DNA from: Clonostachys chloroleuca
Lineage: Eukaryota; Ascomycota; Sordariomycetes; Hypocreales; Bionectriaceae
Assembly: GCA_037952775.1 (NCBI GenBank)
Contig: JBANAY010000003.1
Coordinates: forward strand, 4,836,001 to 4,900,000
Length of the DNA stretch: 64,000 nt
Reading direction: 5' to 3'
Part shown: one piece after another, positions 55,820 to 64,000 of the stretch
Layout: every line of letters starts with the position of its first letter
Numbering within the stretch: the stretch's first letter is position 1
Made by a program: the position numbers and the translations under genes
The notes under the pieces: generated by a model
Seen by the model: only the letters and a program-made list of their open reading frames with translations
Told to the model about the DNA's origin: nothing
Database searches by the model: none

Positions 55820-57569
55820 CTATGAGCGCTTCTCGTCCTGGACCTCGTTCACGCGTTGGGCATCGTCTTGATTGTCCTCCAACTTGTGGCTCGTGTCGGC
55901 GTGAACCAGTTCAAACACTATAATAATTCAGTTAGTAGTGCAACCAATCTAGCATAAACGGGAGGGGAAACCTACGATCGATGGGAGCGGTAGCAAACTT
56001 GCGAGCCGGCGTCTTCTTCTGGAACAGATAGTCCAGATCAGCAAAGCTTCGGTTCTTGGTCTCGGGCAGGAAGAAGAAGATCCAGACTGCCCAGATGCAG
56101 CAGAGACCAAACCAAAACCATCCAGCCTTGGCGCCCCAGTTCCAGGCGTCACTGCTGGAGCCGAGCATGCGCGGGTTGAGCTGCTGGACAACAATCTGGC
56201 CAACCACGTACATGGCCCTTCCGATGACGATTGTCTGGGCGCGGACACGGTTGGAAGAAGTCTCGGCGACAATCACATATGTCGTAGGCCCAAGGGAGAC
56301 CTTGAAGGTCAGGTTGACGAGGATCATGATGGCGGCGACTCCAATGTAGACACCGCTGCCCTTAGCCACAAGCCCAAGGATGCCAATAATCAACATGAGC
56401 CCTCCAATGATGGATGAGCCGTAGAAGAAGAAGATACGACGACCAATACGACCCATGAGCACGATTGCGATGGCTGTGCCAACGATATTGACGGACTGAA
56501 TGGCCATGTTGAAGTTGAAAGATTGGACCTGGGGCATGCCGGCCGACTGTAGGAAGATGGCAGCATAGGCAGCAATGGATTGACCGTTGAGGATCTGGAT
56601 TATCCAAGCCATGCACACGATTGCAGTACGACGAAGATTGGTTCCACGGAAGCAGTCTGCGTAGCTTGAGTTCTCTGCATTGATCTTCTCCATCTCGTTC
56701 GTGTGCTTCATGAGTGCCAGTGTCTGAGCCATGGTCTGCTCCGTGTAGTGACCCTTGCGCGCGAGACGGCGAAGAGACTTTTCCGCCTCTTCATACTTGC
56801 CGCGGCGGACGAGATACCAGGGCGATTCGGGGGCGAAGAACGCAACTGTGAAGAGAGGCACGACCCAGATCCACTGCAGCGCGTATGGAACCTTCCATCC
56901 AGCGTCACCTTTGAGATTGAGTGAACCACGAAGCACACCAGCGGCCAAGAAAGAGCCACAGCCCCAGCACATGGAAACCCATGCGGTGAGGTATCCACGC
57001 ATAGCAGCTGGGCTGATCTCGGCGGCGTATGCCGTAGTCAGAGTTTGAAAGATACCCCAAGGGATGCCACACAGGATATTGGCGGCAAACAGCATCTGGA
57101 CGTTGACGGCAAAGAAGAGACAGAAGATTGTGCATGTCATGACGACCATGGCGCCCATGTACACTCGACGCGATCCAAAACGTGATTGGAGGTACCCATT
57201 AAGGAGTAGACCAATGATGCTTCCAAGATTGTTACCGTTTCCAATAGCCGCCTGCCATGAGGTGGAGACATGTTGTTTGCCGTTGGCATCTGGCCAACCA
57301 AATTTGTCCAGATAGGCCTTGTGGGCGAAGAAGTTGTTGATCAGGCCGACATCCATGCCCTCCATAACGAGGGCGAGACTGAGCAGCGCGCTGAAAATCG
57401 TGGCCGGGAGGTAGCGGGAGAAGAGCTCTTTGCGAGGGAGTGTAGCTTCTTCATCCGAGGCGGCGTGGGCGGCCTCAATGAGCTCCGCCTGCGTGCCCCA
57501 GACACCGGTGTCGTTGTGTTCGACAGTGGGCTTTACGCCTTCCTCAGCTTTGGTGTCCGAAACAGCCAT
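55820..57569 (-). CDS. MFS sugar porter (alpha-glucoside/maltose permease type)
   Basis: Two exons, 55976-57569 and 55820-55917 (GTAGGT donor, TTATAG acceptor, phase 1), give 563 aa. All sugar-porter signatures are intact: MEGMDVGLINNFFAHKAY in helix 1, LQSRFGSRRVYMGAM, EISPAAMRGYLTAWVSMCWG, FFAPESPWYLVRRGKYEEA, MGRIGRRIFFFYG and FLPETKNRSFADLDYLF. The last exon adds a hydrophilic tail. The start is the ATG 57569 (MAVSDTK); another ATG at 57623 is possible. It is a plasma-membrane proton-coupled uptake carrier for a di- or oligosaccharide. Unlike the 16-exon porter at 8-10.6 kb it has one intron, so the two are old paralogues. Confidence 0.9.
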
Positions 57570-60326
<2,757 letters not shown>

Positions 60327-60701
60327 AAAACTCAAGCTCTGACTGGCGGTGATCTGAGCCGAGTCGTTGCCAATAAATACGAGACTCTCGAGGAGGGAGG
60401 AGAAGAGAGAAGGCGGAGGGTACAGAGAGTGCAACATCTGGAAACTTTACCCTCTTCACCCTGTCCTTAGTTTGGTACTATTTCACACTCATTTAAAACT
60501 TAAGTATCTAGTCCCAACGAGCGCGCTTTGCTGCCTATGTGACGTAGCATGTTTCAATACCGGTCTGATAAGAAGTCTGGTTACTTTTGCTCGAGCCTCT
60601 TGGACATCAAACTTTCAACATTTCATTAAGCACTCTCTATAGCTACACTTTTTGTGACCACTTCTCGTCAAGTTTTCATACTGTAATCCCTTCGTAGTTC
60701 A
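60327..60701. other. Convergent spacer between cutinase and ACS transporter
   Basis: 375 bases, nothing recognisable. Confidence 0.35.
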
Positions 60702-62315
60702 TCATACAGCATCATCATCTGCCTTTTTAATCCCGAGCGCCTTGTTCATCATTTCATCTTGGTCCTCCCCTTCTGCGTCCAGGACCTCCATGTTTCCGTT
60801 CTCATCCTTACCTCCAGTCCTATATCCGGAGTGACTGCCAAAGACGTACCATGTGTAGCCTGTCATGACAGCAGCAGCAATGAGGAATGAAAAGACGGTC
60901 CAGTTGCCCATGCTGTACATGGGTCCCTGGGCACTTGGGAAGAGGAAAGGGGCAGATATCCCGCCGCAGTTGGCGATGGAGATCATACCGCCTGTTGCGA
61001 GAGCAGTTGCTACGGACCCTTGCACGGTCGCAGTACGGTGCTGTTCAAAGTTAGCATACGTCCAAATGTGTAGTTGGGGCAGGGGTAAGTAACATACAGC
61101 GACAAAAGGAAGGACAGCTGCGTTGGTGCAGGCAATAATGCAGACCGCAAAGTACCTCACACCCCAGTGCTTCACGACTGCCAGGAGGAGGTATCCAATG
61201 GAGACGAAAACAAGCCCTCCAATGACGTGCCTCGATCTCTCCTTGGTCTTGTCGCTGTGAAGACAGACGCCAACTATGATGATCATGGCGAAAACATTGG
61301 GAGGCACAGTGAGAAGCTGCGCGTTGTAGCCTTGGAAGCCCAATGATGCGACAATGGTGGGGGCAAAGTAACCAAACGCATTGAGAGAGTTTGTCATGAG
61401 GAAGTACTGAGCGGCGAACAGCCAGAAGAATGGATCAGCGAGAGTCTTCTTGGCAACCTTGCTGTCCCAGTGCTTGTCAGTCATAGATGGCGCATAGGGG
61501 CCAAGGCGCTTGACCGCAAAGGCGCGCTCTTCCGCCGTCAGCCAGGAAGCTGTTTGTGGGTAGTCGGGCAGCATAAACCAGACCATGACTCCGACAATGA
61601 CAGCGGGGATTCCCTCAAGGACAAACAGCCACTGCCACCCCGCCAGTCCAGATTTCCCGTTCAGGAATGAGATGCCGGTGGCCAGCAAGCCGCCGAAAGC
61701 ACCCGCGACTGCGATGGAAGAGGCGAAGATGGCCATGCGCGTGGCCCGCTCCTCGGGCTTGTACCAGAAACAGAGGTACATCATGATACCCGGGAAGAAA
61801 CCGGCCTCGGCCAGTCCGAGACAGATTCTGACAGCAAGCAGGCCACCGTATGTTGTCACGGCTGCAGTGCAGACTGTGATGATGCCCCAGGAGACCATGA
61901 TACGGGAGATCCATTTGCTAGGGGAGAAATATTTGAGCATAATGTTGGAAGGGAACTCCATCAGAACGTAGGGCACGAAGAAAAGAGCGACGGCAACATT
62001 GTATCGCTGGCCAGTGAGGTTGAGTGTCGTCACGATGTTATCCTCGGGAGTGTCATTGTTGAGGGTGCGGGCGTTGCCAAGGTTGACTCGGTCGAGGTAG
62101 TCTGAGTAAATTGTCAATACATCGCGGACTTCGTTGATATTATCTCAGGAACTGTTCTCACTCAGAAGGTATGTCACACAGATCCAGGGCAGGATACGCA
62201 GATCCTGCTTACGGACAATGCGTTTTTCCATCGCCTTGTCGGTGAGATCGACCGTCTCCAGGCCAGGCACATCCAGCGATGGTGCCGGCGAAAACAGAGC
62301 CTTCCAATCAACCAT
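60702..62315 (-). CDS. MFS transporter, ACS family (nicotinate permease Tna1-like)
   Basis: Three exons, 62162-62315, 61098-62101 and 60702-61040, give 498 aa. Intron 2 is 57 nt, a multiple of three without stop codons, but it has GTATGT, a TGCTAAC branch site and ACAG, and removing it restores the family text PFVAHRTATVQGS. Signatures: RILPWICVTYLLNYLDRVNL (helix 1, interrupted by intron 1), VLMEFPSNIMLKYFSPSKWI, ICLGLAEAGFFPGIMMYL, WQWLFVLEGIPAVIVGVMVW and LATGGMISIANCGGISAPFL. The charged tail ends in KKADDDAV. It imports a small carboxylate, probably nicotinate-like. The start at ATG 62315 (MVDWKALF) is the first in frame. Confidence 0.87.
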
Positions 62316-63968
62316 GACGTCAATTTTCTTCAATTAATTCGGTATGTCAATTTATCGAGATGAAACAAAGCCGGCCAGACGACGTTGCTATATAGGTATA
62401 CGCTGCCAAAATTGATAGATAATGCACACCATACACAATCGCTCATCTGATTTGTCAAGGCCTCGTCCTCGCTTGCTTATCAGTGCTTCCCCACGGGGGT
62501 TACGACAGGTTCGAGACCTGAGCCATATGTCCATGGGGTCTGCGCCAACGCTCCTCCAATGAGCACTCCGAATCCAATCTCACTCTCACGATAACTGCCG
62601 GCCGTTGTCGGTCCCTGTATTTGCCGCACTACGGCTCGAGATACGATATCCGGAGGGTCTGATAGCAGCAAAGCAAGCCACCAATGAGAGCGAGTCTTAC
62701 CAAGGAACATGATTCGATGACTAAGGGGAGGTGGTAGAATAATGTCACTCGGCCCCACTTAGTAATTGCCCCGATGGCTTGAGAGTTTCGGGCCAAAAAT
62801 TGAACCCCGAGACGGGGCAGTGGCAGTCGTAGCTCTGAGGCCATTGATTAAATAGGGTCGAACAGCCCGGGCAATTAGCTGTTGGAATCAGTCATAGATT
62901 TATCTGAAATTTGGAAGGAGGAGAATATTTGTATGCACTATTTGAAGGTGATTATTGAACATAAGGCCAAATGATGACCGGGATGGTAACATTCAGTGAC
63001 ATTCTGGCCCCATTCCCAAAGAAAATGATTCGCTCCTCGAAAGATAAGAAGTGTTTGCCAAAAAATTAGCAGATCGTTTCTTGAATCAAGTCACCTGTTA
63101 TCTTTACGAACTAGAGATGTTTCTGGATGGCATTTTACGTTGCTTGACTCGTTTGACGCGCCGTTTCGGGTGAGAACTGGCCAGGAACATCCTCGGTCTA
63201 GGGTAGCTGACTCTGTCGCTTTTCTCTTGCCTCTTCCCCTCTCCCTCTCTCTTTTTTCCCGCTTATGTAATGAGCCCATACTGGTTCTGGTCTGTTTCAG
63301 CTGGTTACCTTAGTAATCTGCGATTACCTAAAAAAAGAAATCCCACCGCGTTGTCCTTGCCATGTTTTCAAGGAGGCACTCAGCCATTTTAATAATGTTT
63401 TGGCGTAGCAAATGGCAAGGAAAGCATATTAAACCTAGGGGACGCCGTGTGCTTATTTGGCAGATGACGTTGTCACAGAGCCACAGTGGGACTCGCTCAG
63501 GAGAACTGGTGGCTGGGACTGTGCCACGGAGCAGGCCGTGAAACAAACACTTGTTCGCCTAGGAATGCTGGCAGCCCGGTGCTTTATGCAATACGATCTC
63601 AGGCTGTTAAATGGAGGGCGCCACCTGTATTATGGCGAATGGATGCCCTGTGCTGTCCAACACGGGCCAGGGCTGCACCCCTGGAAACGAGGTTGGGCTC
63701 TATGGATGATGACCTGACCGACACCGAGGGCTTGTTGTTTGACCGCCTGAGATGCCGCCTTGCCGTGCCCATTGGGATGTGTCTGGCTCGTATGCATGTC
63801 TCTGCTCGTGCCTGATGCGAATGCCAGCCCTGAGTTTGGACGTCTCTGAGCGTACTTATTCTTGAGAGCTGCATTCATGTTCCCTCGCTCCACATCGATT
63901 TTTCTCTTGGCGGCTTGGTTTCATTTTCATTTACCATTACCCGTCATTGTTGATTTTGACTGCTGATC
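62316..63968. other. Right-hand spacer
   Basis: 1.65 kb; only low-quality frames, no family resemblance. A pyrimidine-rich stretch at 63226-63260 (CTCTTCCCCTCTCCCTCTCT) is the only notable composition. Confidence 0.3.
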
Positions 63969-64000
63969 ATGGCAGCATCCCACCGCCACAACGGCGGACG
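63969..64000 (+). CDS. Possible 5' end of a gene cut by the window edge
   Basis: An ATG at 63969 follows TGATC and opens MAASHRHNGG to the edge. Ten codons are too few to judge. The 1.65 kb empty space upstream would suit a promoter. Confidence 0.2.
   Translation, partial: MAASHRHNGG

Noticed and set aside
61041..61097. Reading the 57-nt open segment of the Tna1-like transporter as exon
   Set aside because: It has GTATGT, TGCTAAC and ACAG signals, and removing it restores the conserved PFVAHRTATVQGS text.

Overview
The window is nuclear DNA of a filamentous ascomycete. The evidence is genes broken by short GT-AG introns (mostly 45-120 nt, several with CTAAC-type branch sites), Zn2Cys6 regulators, ACS and sugar-porter MFS transporters, a cutinase, an SRR1-like protein, a fungal 7TM rhodopsin-domain protein and an Flc/TRP-type membrane protein. 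The gene content resembles an accessory or subtelomeric segment of a plant-associated Sordariomycete such as Fusarium. The species is an inference; no rRNA or conserved housekeeping gene is present.

1-7.2 kb: a catabolic group of a ring-opening dioxygenase (DODA type, cut by the window edge and frameshifted at its C-terminus), a Baeyer-Villiger monooxygenase, an ACS transporter and an NtaA/DszA-type FMN monooxygenase. 8-18.3 kb: a glycoside-use locus with a 16-exon sugar porter, a cytosolic GH78 alpha-L-rhamnosidase, a divergently transcribed Zn2Cys6 regulator and a secreted beta-propeller protein resembling fungal saponin hydrolases. Three promoters of this locus carry the everted palindrome TTCCGCGGAA or a near copy, the same word as the yeast Pdr1/Pdr3 element, and the transporter promoter also holds a cluster of CreA-type sites. 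I infer uptake and intracellular de-rhamnosylation of a plant glycoside, possibly a saponin, under the local regulator.

19.5-30.8 kb: a Baeyer-Villiger monooxygenase pseudogene with two lesions, an isochorismatase-fold protein without the catalytic Cys, a prolyl oligopeptidase divergent from a Zn2Cys6 regulator, and an ACS transporter. 33-40.2 kb: a MYND-finger protein, a Gal80-like oxidoreductase, a Zn2Cys6 regulator broken by a stop and frameshifts, and a 7TM protein. 40-49.6 kb is gene-poor: frameshifted and truncated remnants, an ankyrin fragment and a non-autonomous element with inverted repeats of about 110 bp. 49.7-64 kb: SRR1-like protein, Flc/TRP-type protein, sugar porter, cutinase, nicotinate-type ACS transporter, and possibly the first codons of another gene at the right edge.

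The recurring theme is nutrient scavenging from plant material together with recent single-lesion gene decay in the left two thirds. Exon junctions were deduced by eye from splice signals, reading phase and family continuity. Database comparison was not possible.
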